The notes below the pieces were generated by a model. It worked only from the letters and a program-made list of their open reading frames with translations, was not told the origin of the DNA and searched no databases. A DNA stretch of 25,528 nt from QPIN01 sp964535875 (lineage in GTDB: Bacteria; Pseudomonadota; Gammaproteobacteria; Methylococcales; Methylomonadaceae), in the NCBI GenBank assembly GCA_964535875.1, contig CAZHUE010000015.1:1-25528 (forward strand), given 5' to 3'. A program made the translations under genes and the position numbers. Below are positions 1-8,982 of the stretch, one piece after another; the stretch's first letter is position 1, and every line of letters starts with the position of its first letter.

Positions 1-351
1 AGGTTCAGCAGAAAATATCGGGCTGTGTTCGAAGCATGGAGGGTGCCAGGATGTTCTGTCGTATTCGGGGATATTTATTAACCTGTTAGAAGCAAGGTGT
101 CAGTGCTAGTCAGGCCTGATGCTCATTTTTGAAGGAAAGCTGCCTGATTTTAAAAACGCTGAGTAGTTACAAAAATATTAGCACTTATACCCTTTGTCTT
201 CCACCTTGAAATGTAAATCAGCACATCATTCAACGGAGGACATTAGAGATCAATTCTGCCATGTGTCAACACTTACTTCAAACTAAGTAATTGTTGGTGT
301 CAACATAAGGCAGAAGATAAATTAAATGCTACTATTTTCCGGATATTATTC
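1..351. other. Non-coding region downstream of ftsZ
   Basis: No convincing gene is visible. All three plus-strand frames stay open only for roughly the first 80-110 bases (for example to a TAG at 107-109), so the tail of a plus-strand gene from outside the window is possible but cannot be told from chance. The first 60 or so bases look richer in G and C than the rest. A 10-bp palindrome TCAGGCCTGA lies at 110-119 and half of it recurs as GCCTGA at 142-147. The imperfect hairpin at 254-315 is listed separately. lpxC, a common neighbour of ftsZ in gammaproteobacteria, is not here. Confidence 0.5.
254..315. repeat. Imperfect hairpin with internal direct repeat, 3' of ftsZ
   Basis: Outer arms TTCTGCC (254-260) and GGCAGAA (309-315) pair perfectly. 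Inner arms TTACTT (273-278) and AAGTAA (285-290) pair around a 6-nt loop. Between them a 9-bp direct repeat GTGTCAACA occurs at 263-271 and 297-305. The structure starts 37 bases beyond the ftsZ stop. It could end or stabilise the dcw transcript, but no T-run follows on the minus strand, so an intrinsic terminator is not demonstrated. A small dispersed repeat is the alternative. Confidence 0.4.
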
Positions 352-1509
352 CTAGTCTGCCTGGCGTCGTAAGAATGCTGGAACATCAAGGTAGTCTAAT
401 TCCTGTTCATTTTTAGGTTGTACTCCAAAACGCGTTTCTCTGGATTCTTGTTTGTTATGGCGTATAACGGTTGGTTTATCCAGAACATCATAATTGACGT
501 CACCTGTAGCAGCTCTTTGTACTAGTTGTATAGGGGACGTTAGATGTGTCGTATCACCCATTCCAGTTGCAACCACAGTAACTTTAATTTCATCGCCCAT
601 TTCTGAGTTAATTGCCGTACCAATTTTCATATCAGCTTCTTCTGAAGCATAAGCATGCATAATGCTACCAATTTCATCAAATTCGGTTAAATCAATATCT
701 GAAGCAGTTATATTTACTAATATACCATTTGCTCCTTGTAAATTAACATCCTCTAATAAAGGGCAAGCGATTGCTTTCTCTGCAGCTTCCCTTGCTCTGT
801 TATCTCCACTTGATGTGCCAGAGCCCATAATGGCGGGGCCCATGTTAGACATAACAGTTTTAACGTCAGCAAAATCAACATTGATTAATCCTGGATTAGT
901 AATAAGTTCTGTTATACCCTGTACTGCATCCAGCAAAACATTGTTAGCCGCTTTAAAGGCATTAAGTAGCGATAGATTATTGCCTAGTACGGGGAGTAGT
1001 TTTTGGTTGGGAATGGTGATTAATGAATCAACGTGTTTCTCAAGCTCTCTAATACCTGCATCCGCTACGGAACCTTTCTTTTTTCCTTCAAAGTCAAAAG
1101 GTTTTGTGACAACAGCAACTGTTAGAACACCCAATTCTTTGGCAACCGATGCTATAACAGCTATAGCACCTGTTCCTGTTCCGCCACCCATGCCGGCAGT
1201 TAAAAAAACCATGTCAGCACCTTCCAGTACTTCTTTTATATGCGCTCTATTTTCCTCAGCGGCTTGCTTACCTATTTCTGGTTTGGTTCCTGCCCCAAGG
1301 CCTTTGGTTAATTCAACGCCTAATTGAATTTTTGTTTCAACTTTTAATCTACGTAGTGCTTGGGCATCAGTATTTGCGCACATAAATTGTACGCCATCAA
1401 TATGATTCTCCATCATATGATCCACTGCATTACCACCACCACCACCGATACCAATAACTTTTATTATTGCATTATCGCTGCTCATCTCATCTATTAATTC
1501 ATATGTCAT
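352..1509 (-). CDS. ftsZ: Cell division GTPase FtsZ
   Basis: FtsZ is the bacterial tubulin homologue that polymerises at midcell into the Z-ring and recruits the divisome. The 385-residue protein has the usual length. It shows the N-terminal glycine-rich stretch GIGGGGGNAV (about 20-29), the tubulin signature GGGTGTGA (108-115) that binds GTP phosphates, and the T7 synergy loop NVDFADVK (210-217) that completes GTP hydrolysis in the next subunit. A variable linker (about 320-370) leads to the conserved C-terminal peptide LDVPAFLRRQAD, which binds FtsA and, where present, ZipA. The ATG is supported by a GAGGA ribosome binding site (1517-1521) seven bases upstream. It is the last gene of the dcw operon, 38 bases after ftsA. 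Confidence 0.98.
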   Translation of the reverse strand: MTYELIDEMSSDNAIIKVIGIGGGGGNAVDHMMENHIDGVQFMCANTDAQALRRLKVETKIQLGVELTKGLGAGTKPEIGKQAAEENRAHIKEVLEGADMVFLTAGMGGGTGTGAIAVIASVAKELGVLTVAVVTKPFDFEGKKKGSVADAGIRELEKHVDSLITIPNQKLLPVLGNNLSLLNAFKAANNVLLDAVQGITELITNPGLINVDFADVKTVMSNMGPAIMGSGTSSGDNRAREAAEKAIACPLLEDVNLQGANGILVNITASDIDLTEFDEIGSIMHAYASEEADMKIGTAINSEMGDEIKVTVVATGMGDTTHLTSPIQLVQRAATGDVNYDVLDKPTVIRHNKQESRETRFGVQPKNEQELDYLDVPAFLRRQAD

Positions 1510-1547
1510 TTTACTTTCCTCATTTGTTAAAAAATTTTAATCTAAAT

Positions 1548-2780
1548 TTAAAAATTACCCTGAAACCAGTTTTTTATTTTCTCGAACAAGCTTTTACCAC
1601 CTGCATTTAATCCCGTTGAACGTCCCTGGTGATCTTTTCCAAACAATAACAACCCCACCCCTGTTGAATAAACAGGGTTTTGTACAACATCTGTTAAGCC
1701 GGATACATGTTGAGGAAAGCCCATTCTCACGGGCATGTGGAAAATTTCCTCGGCAAGGTCGACTAATCCTTTTATTTTTGAACTCCCACCAGTAAGTACC
1801 ATGCCTGCAGCTATTAAGTCTTCGTAACCACTCCGTCTGAGTTCTGCTTGTACCAGTAGCATTAGCTCTTCGTAACGAGGCTCTATAATTTCTGCCAGAT
1901 TCTGTGATGATATTTTTCTTGGTTCTCTGTCACCAATACTGGGAACGGTTAATATCTGCTCAGCATCTGTTAATTGAGTCAGTGCGCAAGCATGTTTACA
2001 CTTGATCTCTTCTGCACTTTTTGTGGGTGTTCTTAATGCAACAGCTATATCGTTAGTGACTTGGTCACCAGCAATAGGAATGACAGCAGTATGTTTAATC
2101 GCACCATCAGAAAAAATTGCAATATCTGTTGTTCCACCTCCGATATCAATTAAACAGACACCTAATTCTTTTTCATCTTCAGTTAATACCGATGTGCAAG
2201 ATGCTAATTGCTCAAGTACGATGTCTTCAACTTCTAAGCCGCAGCGCCTAATACACTTAATGATATTTTGTGCAGCACTTACACTGCATGTCACCATATG
2301 TACTTTTGCTTCTAATCGAATGCCAGACATACCTATGGGTTCTTTAATTCCTTCTTGCTGGTCAATAACAAATTCTTGAGGAAGGATATGAAGAATCTTT
2401 TGATCGGCTGGAATAGCAACGGCTCTAGCTGAATCAATAACTCTGTCAATATCATATTGAGTGACTTCCTTTTCTTTAATAGCAACAATCCCATGAGAGT
2501 TGAGACTTTTGATGTGACTCCCTGCAATGCCAGCAAAAACTGACTGAATTTGGCATCCGGCCATAAGTTCTGCCTCTTCAATTGCTCGTTGAATGGAATG
2601 AACAGTTGACTCAAGATTAACCACGACACCTTTTTTAAGACCTTTTGATGGTGCTACACCAATACCAATAATTTCAATTTCATCACTCCCTGTATGTTCT
2701 GCGACTATTGCCGCTACTTTTGAAGTGCCAATATCTAACCCAACTATGATGTTACGATCTGTTTTTTTTGCCATGGTCAT
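1548..2780 (-). CDS. ftsA: Cell division protein FtsA
   Basis: FtsA is an actin-like ATPase that anchors FtsZ filaments to the inner membrane and helps recruit and activate the later divisome. The 410-residue protein begins with the phosphate-1 motif GLDIGTSKVAAI. It has the phosphate-2 motif DIGGGTTDIAIF (about 212-223) and the adenosine motif LTGGSSKIKG near residue 330-340. It ends in a short amphipathic helix, FEKIKNWFQGNF, of the type used for membrane attachment. The start overlaps the ftsQ stop in an ATGA, indicating translational coupling. A second ATG two codons later is also possible. Confidence 0.97.
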   Translation of the reverse strand: MTMAKKTDRNIIVGLDIGTSKVAAIVAEHTGSDEIEIIGIGVAPSKGLKKGVVVNLESTVHSIQRAIEEAELMAGCQIQSVFAGIAGSHIKSLNSHGIVAIKEKEVTQYDIDRVIDSARAVAIPADQKILHILPQEFVIDQQEGIKEPIGMSGIRLEAKVHMVTCSVSAAQNIIKCIRRCGLEVEDIVLEQLASCTSVLTEDEKELGVCLIDIGGGTTDIAIFSDGAIKHTAVIPIAGDQVTNDIAVALRTPTKSAEEIKCKHACALTQLTDAEQILTVPSIGDREPRKISSQNLAEIIEPRYEELMLLVQAELRRSGYEDLIAAGMVLTGGSSKIKGLVDLAEEIFHMPVRMGFPQHVSGLTDVVQNPVYSTGVGLLLFGKDHQGRSTGLNAGGKSLFEKIKNWFQGNF

Positions 2781-3526
2781 TCCGCTATATGTTGGTTTTT
2801 ATCTGCTAATAATTTCCAGTCAATTTGTTCTTCAGTTGACTTCCATGCCATTGCATACCCATTGGGATATCTCAAATCAACTACTTTAATTTTTGTTAAT
2901 TGTTCTTTACCTATCAGGTGTAGTGTTTTCAAAAATCGCTGAAGATGTTTGGAAGGCTCATTTCTACCTAGTTTTAATTCCATTCCATTTTGTAGTTTTA
3001 TCGTCCAGGCTCTTCTATTGCTAACTCGGAATTCTGCGAGTTTCATATCATGTTCTTTTAAATCAATCGTTAAATCTTTCATTATTTCTAAAAGTTTTTG
3101 TTCATTTCCAGTGTTGCCAGCAATCATTGGCAAATGTTCAAATTTATTAATATTATCCGGTTTAAATAGTTCACCCTTTTTATTAACTAAATCAGTAGAA
3201 TACCATCTGGCAATAGGTACTTGTTCACTAACTTTAATTTCAATTGCATCTGGCCAAACTCGTTTTACTTTTACACTGCTTACCCAAGGTAAATCTGCAA
3301 CAGATTGATGGATGTTTTTAATACTTGCATTGTATAAACCATTATTTACCTGTCCTTTTAGTACTTGCTTAATTTTGTATTTTTCTATGTATTGAAAAGT
3401 ACCTTCAATTCGTACATATTTAATCGGTAACCAATTAGAGCCTTGTTTAATTGCTTCTAGCCACCCTACTGTGAAGGCGATAATTATTAATGCTATTCCT
3501 AAAAGCATATATGCCGTTCTATTCAT
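2777..3526 (-). CDS. ftsQ: Cell division protein FtsQ
   Basis: FtsQ is a bitopic inner-membrane protein that forms the FtsQLB subcomplex linking the Z-ring to septal peptidoglycan synthesis. The 249 residues contain a short cytoplasmic end, one membrane helix (about 5-24, MLLGIALIIIAFTV) and a periplasmic POTRA domain starting near VRIEGTFQYI (about 39-105, including PWVSSVKVKRVWPDAIEIKV). The FtsQ beta domain follows, with KVVDLRYPNGYAMAW near the C-terminus. Length is typical. Its start overlaps the ddl stop by 8 bases and its stop overlaps the ftsA start by 4, both typical of this operon. Confidence 0.95.
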   Translation of the reverse strand: MNRTAYMLLGIALIIIAFTVGWLEAIKQGSNWLPIKYVRIEGTFQYIEKYKIKQVLKGQVNNGLYNASIKNIHQSVADLPWVSSVKVKRVWPDAIEIKVSEQVPIARWYSTDLVNKKGELFKPDNINKFEHLPMIAGNTGNEQKLLEIMKDLTIDLKEHDMKLAEFRVSNRRAWTIKLQNGMELKLGRNEPSKHLQRFLKTLHLIGKEQLTKIKVVDLRYPNGYAMAWKSTEEQIDWKLLADKNQHIAE

Positions 3527-4454
3527 TCATACTGGTTTCTAAAATCCGCCAGACCAGCTCATCAAACTCTACTCCTTCAGCTTTTGCTGCCATAGGAACA
3601 AGGCTCTGATCAGTCATTCCTGGAACAGTATTTACTTCAATTAATTGTGTCACGTCCATTTCATCAATAAACATATCTACTCTTCCCCAGCCCTCTACTC
3701 CAACAACTTCACATGCTTTTAAAGCTAATGATTTCAATTCTATTTCCTGCTGTTCAGATAATCCGCAAGGGCAATGGTATTGTGTAGTGTTAGATTGATA
3801 TTTAGCTTCATAATCATAAAATTTGTTGGGTGTTTCTAAGCGAATAACAGGTAATGCTTCTCCTTCTACAACTGCCACTGTATATTCTTCTCCTTTAACC
3901 CAAGCTTCTGCATAGACATCACACTGATATTCCAGTGCAATTAATAATGCTTTTTTTAATTCATCTGCATTATCAGCTTTACTCATACCAATACTTGAAC
4001 CTTCTTCGGATGGTTTAACTATGACTGGAAAACCTAATCTTTTAATGCAAGGATCTATATCATTTTCATTTTTTAAAATGAACCAGTTTGGTGTGGATAA
4101 ACCAGATCCTTTCCAACACAGTTTGGTACGCAACTTATCCATGGTCAGGGCAGAAGCCATAACTGCTGATCCTGTATAAGGGATATTCATTAGCTCTAGG
4201 ACACTTTGTAAAACACCATCCTCTCCACCTCGTCCATGAATAACATTAAATACTCGGTCAATTTTTTTTCCAGTTAAAGCTGGAATAGGATTTTTATCAA
4301 CATCAATAATAGTTGCATCAATCTTGAGTCTTTTTAAAGCATTAAAAACAGCAGTTCCACTGGATAAGGAAATCTCTCTTTCAGCTGATGCTCCTCCAAT
4401 TAATACAGCAACATGACCAAAATCTTTAGTGTCTTTAGTCATCAATGGTTTCAT
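3519..4454 (-). CDS. ddl: D-alanine--D-alanine ligase (Ddl)
   Basis: This ATP-grasp enzyme joins two D-alanines, using ATP, to make the dipeptide that MurF adds to UDP-MurNAc-tripeptide. The 311 residues show the Ddl N-terminal motif VLIGGASAEREISLSSG, the HGRGGEDG loop (about 74-81), the ATP-grasp stretch PVIVKPSEEGSSIGM (about 144-158) and the C-terminal metal- and substrate-binding motif EVNTVPGMT (about 275-283). Length agrees with DdlB-type enzymes located in dcw clusters. The first ATG is favoured because it overlaps the murB stop (ATGA) and has GGAG seven bases upstream. Another ATG lies four codons later. Confidence 0.97.
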   Translation of the reverse strand: MKPLMTKDTKDFGHVAVLIGGASAEREISLSSGTAVFNALKRLKIDATIIDVDKNPIPALTGKKIDRVFNVIHGRGGEDGVLQSVLELMNIPYTGSAVMASALTMDKLRTKLCWKGSGLSTPNWFILKNENDIDPCIKRLGFPVIVKPSEEGSSIGMSKADNADELKKALLIALEYQCDVYAEAWVKGEEYTVAVVEGEALPVIRLETPNKFYDYEAKYQSNTTQYHCPCGLSEQQEIELKSLALKACEVVGVEGWGRVDMFIDEMDVTQLIEVNTVPGMTDQSLVPMAAKAEGVEFDELVWRILETSMNE

Positions 4455-5331
4455 AACGGATCTCCAATTTTACAGACTTCAATTTGTAGAGTTATGTCAT
4501 GTTGCTTATTGACTTGGAGCTGAATATATTCAATCAAATTTTCTATATCTGCTGCAGTTGCCTTGCCCATATTTTCAATAAAATTAGCGTGCTTAGTTGA
4601 AACACAAGCTCCCCCTAATACATACCCTTTAAGGCCACAGGATTCAATTAATTGTGCGGCGTAATTACCCGGAGGGTTTTTAAATACCGATCCACAGGTT
4701 GGCTTATTAGTTGGCTGGGTTAATGCTCGTTGTTCTAATAGCGCTTTTATTTTTTGTTGACTGGCTTGTGATTCACCTTTTTTTAATTCTAAAATTACTG
4801 ATAAAAACCATTCATCTTCTAATCCTCTAACTGATCGATAATTTACTTCAAAATCTTTTGGCTCGCGGCAGGTAATCTGTCCATTTGAATTAATCATTTC
4901 TACACTATCAACAATATTCCATGTTTCACCACCAAAAGCACCTGCATTCATTTTTAACGCGCCGCCCATTGTTCCAGGGATTCCTGCTAAGAATTCAGCA
5001 CCTGTCATACCAAGTTCTGTGCAAAAACGCGCAACATGAGCACAGGCTACGCCAGCTTCTACATAGATTTTTTCAGAATCAACGGATTGCATTATTTTTA
5101 ACTGTCCTCTGGTATTAATAACCGTGCCTTTAATTCCACCATCGCGAACTAATAAATTACTGCCTAGCCCTAGCCAAAAAATTTTTTCATCTTTAGGTAA
5201 TGTTGTTAAAAAAATTATTAGGTCTTGCTTACTTTCCGGTNNNNNNNNNNATACATTTGTTCTGCTAAACCACCTACGCGCCAGCTTGTATACTTCGCTA
5301 AGGGCTCATTTTTTAATAAAATACCGCTCAT
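4451..5331 (-). CDS. murB: UDP-N-acetylenolpyruvoylglucosamine reductase MurB, interrupted by an assembly gap
   Basis: MurB is the FAD- and NADPH-dependent reductase that turns UDP-GlcNAc-enolpyruvate into UDP-MurNAc. The gene starts at the ATG at 5331-5329, which overlaps the murC stop (ATGA). The N-terminal segment reads MSGILLKNEPLAKYTSWRVG and continues to EQMY, where ten Ns intervene. The sequence resumes in another frame with PESKQDLIIF, the FAD-loop motif LGLGSNLLVRDGG, GTMGGALKMNAGAFGGE, the proton-donor serine motif GSVFKNP, KHANFIEN and a C-terminal glutamate region LQIEVCKIG. Frame is restored only if the true gap is 2, 5, 8, 11 or another length equal to 2 modulo 3, giving about 290 residues, normal for MurB. 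I read it as an intact gene with a bad gap estimate, not a pseudogene. Confidence 0.93.
5241..5250. other. Assembly gap (10 Ns) inside murB
   Basis: Ten undetermined bases lie within murB. The coding sequence on the two sides is in different frames for a 10-base gap, so the Ns are likely a fixed-size placeholder. The two flanks could also come from different contigs or strains joined by scaffolding, although both fit MurB well. Confidence 0.99.
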
Positions 5332-6767
5332 TTTATTTTCAATTCTTGAGCCAGCTGCTCAGGTAGTTCAGTAGCAATTTGCCCTACATTACCTGCTCCC
5401 ATCGTTAAAATCACATCACCTGCTTGCACAATGCTGGAAAGAATAGCTGCCAAATCATTTTGATCTTTAACAAAAACTGGATCGACTTGTCCTCTGGTTC
5501 GAATAGCTCGGGATAGTGATTTTCCATCAGCACCAATGATTTCATTTTCGCCTGCGGTATAGATATCTAGCAAAATTAATACATCTACTGTTGATAAAAC
5601 ATCAACAAAATCTTCGAATAAGTCTCTAGTTCTGGTATATCGATGTGGTTGAAAAACTACTACTTTCCTTCTATCTGGCCATGCCTGGTTTAAAGCTTCT
5701 AGTGTGGCAGCTACTTCTGTCGGGTGGTGGCCGTAGTCATCGACAAAAGAAATCAAGTCATTGTTTAATTCAATATCTCCATTTAATTGAAAACGTCGAC
5801 CTATGCCTTGAAACGATTTGAGGCTGGTGATAATCGATTGATCATCAATATTTAAATGAGTCGCAATAGCTATAGATGCTAATGCATTTAACATGTTGTG
5901 CCATCCGGGCATATTCAATGTTACCTTTAGGTCTTTATAATCACCTTTTCTAACGACAGTAAAATGAGTTTGTAATCCTTGTTGTTGTATATCAATAGCA
6001 CGAATATCAGCACCTTCATGGACACCATAGGTTTTTATAGGTTTGGTTATTTCAGACATAATGTCTTGAACGCCTGTGTCATCAATACACATCACAGCTA
6101 AACCATAAAAAGGTAAATGATGTAAAAATTCCAAAAAGGTTTCTTTAAGGCGTTGGTAGCTACCTCCATAAGCTTCCATATGATCTTGATCAATGTTTGT
6201 AACCACTGAAATCATAGGCTGTAAATGTAAAAAAGAGGTATCACTTTCGTCGGCTTCGGCAACTAGATATTGACCTAAGCCTAATTTGGCATTTGTCCCT
6301 GCACTGTTTAATCGCCCACCTATTACAAAAGTCGGATCTAAGCCGCCTTCAGCCAGTATGCTTGCAGTTAAACTGGTTGTCGTCGTTTTTCCATGGGTAC
6401 CAGCAATTGCAATACCAAACCTAAAACGCATTAATTCTGCTAACATTTCAGCACGGGGAATGACAGGTATTCTATTGATATACGCCGTTTTTACTTCATC
6501 GTTATTTTTATCCACTGCTGTTGATGTAACAACCACGTCTACATTTTTAACATTTTCTTTGTTATGCCCGATGAAAATAGTTACGCCCTGTTTTTTTAAT
6601 CTTTTTGTGACGATGCTTTCTTTAATGTCTGAACCTGAAACGGTATAGCCTAAATTTGACAGTACCTCCGCAATACCACTCATTCCAGTGCCACCAATTC
6701 CAACAAAATGGATTTTGTCTATATCACCTAATCCCTGCGTTGTAATGTTAATATTTGGCATATTCAT
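5328..6767 (-). CDS. murC: UDP-N-acetylmuramate--L-alanine ligase MurC
   Basis: MurC uses ATP to attach L-alanine to UDP-MurNAc, the first step of stem-peptide assembly in the cytoplasm. I chose the ATG at 6767 (MNMPNINITT, 479 residues) because it forms a TAATG overlap with the murG stop and has GGAGG ten bases upstream. An in-frame ATG seven codons earlier lies inside murG and lacks this support. Motifs from the chosen start are HFVGIGGTGMSGIAE (about 20-34), the P-loop GTHGKTTTT (123-131), ADESDTSF and the C-terminal FQPHRYTRT. Length matches the Mur ligase family. The stop overlaps the murB start. Confidence 0.97.
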   Translation of the reverse strand: MNMPNINITTQGLGDIDKIHFVGIGGTGMSGIAEVLSNLGYTVSGSDIKESIVTKRLKKQGVTIFIGHNKENVKNVDVVVTSTAVDKNNDEVKTAYINRIPVIPRAEMLAELMRFRFGIAIAGTHGKTTTTSLTASILAEGGLDPTFVIGGRLNSAGTNAKLGLGQYLVAEADESDTSFLHLQPMISVVTNIDQDHMEAYGGSYQRLKETFLEFLHHLPFYGLAVMCIDDTGVQDIMSEITKPIKTYGVHEGADIRAIDIQQQGLQTHFTVVRKGDYKDLKVTLNMPGWHNMLNALASIAIATHLNIDDQSIITSLKSFQGIGRRFQLNGDIELNNDLISFVDDYGHHPTEVAATLEALNQAWPDRRKVVVFQPHRYTRTRDLFEDFVDVLSTVDVLILLDIYTAGENEIIGADGKSLSRAIRTRGQVDPVFVKDQNDLAAILSSIVQAGDVILTMGAGNVGQIATELPEQLAQELKIK

Positions 6768-7825
6768 TAGGCCGCTTCCTCCATGCAAATAGAAGCAACA
6801 TTTTTTGTTGCATCTAATTTAGCTTTGTTTTTTGTAAGGTCGCTCATCGTTCTTAATGAAGCTTTAACTTTTTTAATTGCTGTTAATAAAGTATCTGAAG
6901 TTAAATCAGATTGTGCTAACAAAATACCTGCGCCTGTATCTGTTAAATATTTAGCATTTGCCGTTTGGTGGTCATCAATCGCGTGTGGCAAAGGGATAAA
7001 AATGGCGGGTACACCTGCTGCTGAAACCTCACTAACTGTCATTGCACCCGAACGACAAATAATCATATCTGCCCATTGATAAGATGAAGCAATATCATCA
7101 ATAAATTTTACGGCTTGTGCATCGCTAGAAATCCCTTCATATTGTTTTGATACTGATTTAAATGCAGCCTCTCCTGTTTGGTGAATTACTTTTACCTTAT
7201 CCATCTGCGCTATTGTGAGAGGAACGAGTTCATTTAATATTTTTGCTCCCTGACTTCCACCAATAATTAGTATTCTAAATTTCCTGTTTGACTCTTCAGA
7301 CCATATTTTTTTGTCAGGAAAATTTAAAAAATCATTTCTTAAAGGGTTTCCTGTAAAACTTGCTTTAATATTTGCAGGGAAACTTTCAGGAAATGCTTCT
7401 AAAACCTTATCTGCTTTTTTGACTAATAATTTATTTGTTGTTCCAGGGACTCTGTTTTGTTCATGTATTACTAATGGGATTTTTAATAAAGAGGCTACAA
7501 TTCCTCCGGGCCCCGAAACATAACCACCAAACCCTAGTACAACATTGGGTTTGCGTAGGCGAAAGATTTTAAATACCTGCCAAAATGATTTAAGTAAAAG
7601 AACGCCATTTTGTATTTTTGCGCTGATTCCTTTTCCTCGTATTCCTGCAACTGACAACCAATCTATTTCGATTCCATGAGTAGGAACTACCTTTTTTTCA
7701 ATTCCGCGTTGAGTACCAATCCAGCTAACATCCCATTTGTTTTTTTTCAAAAAAAGAGCAACGGCAAGTGCGGGGAAAACATGTCCACCCGTACCTCCAG
7801 CCATAATAGTTATACGCTTATCCAT
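6767..7825 (-). CDS. murG: UDP-GlcNAc:lipid I N-acetylglucosaminyltransferase MurG
   Basis: MurG is a GT28-family, membrane-associated enzyme on the cytoplasmic face that adds GlcNAc to lipid I to make lipid II. The 352 residues begin with MDKRITIMAGGTGGHVFPAL, whose G-loop GGTGGH (10-15) is diagnostic. A second glycine loop, LIIGGSQGAKILNELVP, opens the C-terminal Rossmann domain, and the donor-binding region includes ICRSGAMTVSEVSAAG followed by PLPHAIDDHQTANA. The start is fixed by a strong GGGAGGT site five bases upstream of the ATG, inside the end of ftsW (16-base overlap). Confidence 0.98.
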   Translation of the reverse strand: MDKRITIMAGGTGGHVFPALAVALFLKKNKWDVSWIGTQRGIEKKVVPTHGIEIDWLSVAGIRGKGISAKIQNGVLLLKSFWQVFKIFRLRKPNVVLGFGGYVSGPGGIVASLLKIPLVIHEQNRVPGTTNKLLVKKADKVLEAFPESFPANIKASFTGNPLRNDFLNFPDKKIWSEESNRKFRILIIGGSQGAKILNELVPLTIAQMDKVKVIHQTGEAAFKSVSKQYEGISSDAQAVKFIDDIASSYQWADMIICRSGAMTVSEVSAAGVPAIFIPLPHAIDDHQTANAKYLTDTGAGILLAQSDLTSDTLLTAIKKVKASLRTMSDLTKNKAKLDATKNVASICMEEAA

Positions 7826-8982
7826 TTTGACCTCCCTTTTGGTGTGGCTTTTTGCTTTTCAATGATTTCACTATGAATACGAAACAGTAGGGCCATAGCA
7901 GCACACATAACAATCATACTTCCCCCGCCGTAACTCATTAGCGGTAATGTCAATCCTTTAGTGGGTAAAACGCCCATGTTCACACCCATATTGATGAACG
8001 CTTGAAAACCGAACCAAATGCCTAATCCATAAGCAACAAAAGATGAAAATTTTTCTCCGGCCTGTTCTGCTTTTAAAGCAATCGCAAAAGTATGCAGTAT
8101 TAAAAGTGTAAAAAGGCCGATGATTAGAAGGACACCTACTAATCCAAGTTCTTCAGCTAATACAGAAAAAAGAAAATCAGTATGGGCCTCGGGTAAATAA
8201 AATAATTTTTGAATCCCACTTCCTAAACCAACACCAAATAATTCCCCTCGGCCAAAAGAAATAAGAGCTTGTACCAGTTGAAACCCGGAGTCTTGAGCAT
8301 CTGCCCATGGATTAATAAACCCGGTTATTCTCGCCCATCGGTAAGGAGAGTAGTAAACTAGTAATGTTCCCAAAATAACAATTATGGTTATTATGGTTAT
8401 AAATTGCCATAATTGTGCACCACTTAAATACATAATGCCCATGGCAATTGCCAGGATTACCACAGCTGAGCCAAAATCAGGCTCCAGGAGTAATAAAAAA
8501 CAGGCAATAGAAAATAGCAACAAGGGTTTTACTAACCCATAAGATGAGTGCAGGACATGTTCCTGATGTCTAGTGACATAGCCAGCCATATAAACAACAG
8601 AAATAAGTTTTATTATCTCTGAGACCTGAATTCTTAAACCGCCTAATGAAATCCATCGAATACTTCCATTGACTTCTACGCCAACACCTGGAATTAATAC
8701 AAATACTAGAAGGGCAAGCCCAGTAATAAACATCCAGGATCCTGATTTTTCCCAAATTTTTAGAGGGATAAATGAAACAACAACCGCTATAAAAATACCG
8801 ATAACAATATGGATTAATTGTCTAACAGGGTAGTGCATGATGTTATTCGTCGCTTTTTCACCTAAATGTAGTGATGCTGAAACAACCATAATGTAGCCAA
8901 TAAAAGTTATGCTTGCACATAGGAATAATAGATATAAATCTATATGGAAGGTTTCTTTTTGTGATGCTTGCTTTTTTTTCAT
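7810..8982 (-). CDS. ftsW: Septal peptidoglycan polymerase FtsW (SEDS family)
   Basis: FtsW is the SEDS glycosyltransferase that polymerises lipid II at the division site together with its partner FtsI, encoded upstream in this cluster. The 390-residue protein is almost wholly hydrophobic with about ten membrane segments. SEDS motifs are clear: VNGSIRWISLGG, EPDFGSAVVI, the loop YLPEAHTDFLFSVLAEELG and the C-terminal GLTLPLMSYGGGS. The position between murD and murG, rather than near pbpA, identifies it as FtsW and not RodA. A GGAG site precedes the ATG, and the start overlaps the murD stop by four bases. Confidence 0.97.
   Translation of the reverse strand: MKKKQASQKETFHIDLYLLFLCASITFIGYIMVVSASLHLGEKATNNIMHYPVRQLIHIVIGIFIAVVVSFIPLKIWEKSGSWMFITGLALLVFVLIPGVGVEVNGSIRWISLGGLRIQVSEIIKLISVVYMAGYVTRHQEHVLHSSYGLVKPLLLFSIACFLLLLEPDFGSAVVILAIAMGIMYLSGAQLWQFITIITIIVILGTLLVYYSPYRWARITGFINPWADAQDSGFQLVQALISFGRGELFGVGLGSGIQKLFYLPEAHTDFLFSVLAEELGLVGVLLIIGLFTLLILHTFAIALKAEQAGEKFSSFVAYGLGIWFGFQAFINMGVNMGVLPTKGLTLPLMSYGGGSMIVMCAAMALLFRIHSEIIEKQKATPKGRSKWISV

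Noticed and set aside
1..109. Tail of a plus-strand gene entering from the left edge
   Set aside because: All three frames are open for similar short lengths and none gives a recognisable protein, so there is no way to choose. It is noted only in the region description.
662..1327. Long plus-strand open frame (221 codons) opposite ftsZ
   Set aside because: It is antisense to a fully conserved ftsZ, and its composition is the mirror of the real gene. No independent motif or ribosome binding site was seen.
2333..2629. Second minus-strand open frame of 98 codons inside ftsA
   Set aside because: It is a shifted frame within conserved ftsA coding sequence and has no family resemblance.
4451..5092. 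A truncated MurB of 213 residues starting at an internal Met
   Set aside because: The N-terminal MurB sequence is present upstream on both sides of the gap; the short form is an artefact of the Ns.
5124..5366. Plus-strand open frame running through the 10-N gap
   Set aside because: It is antisense to murB and murC and depends on the arbitrary gap length.
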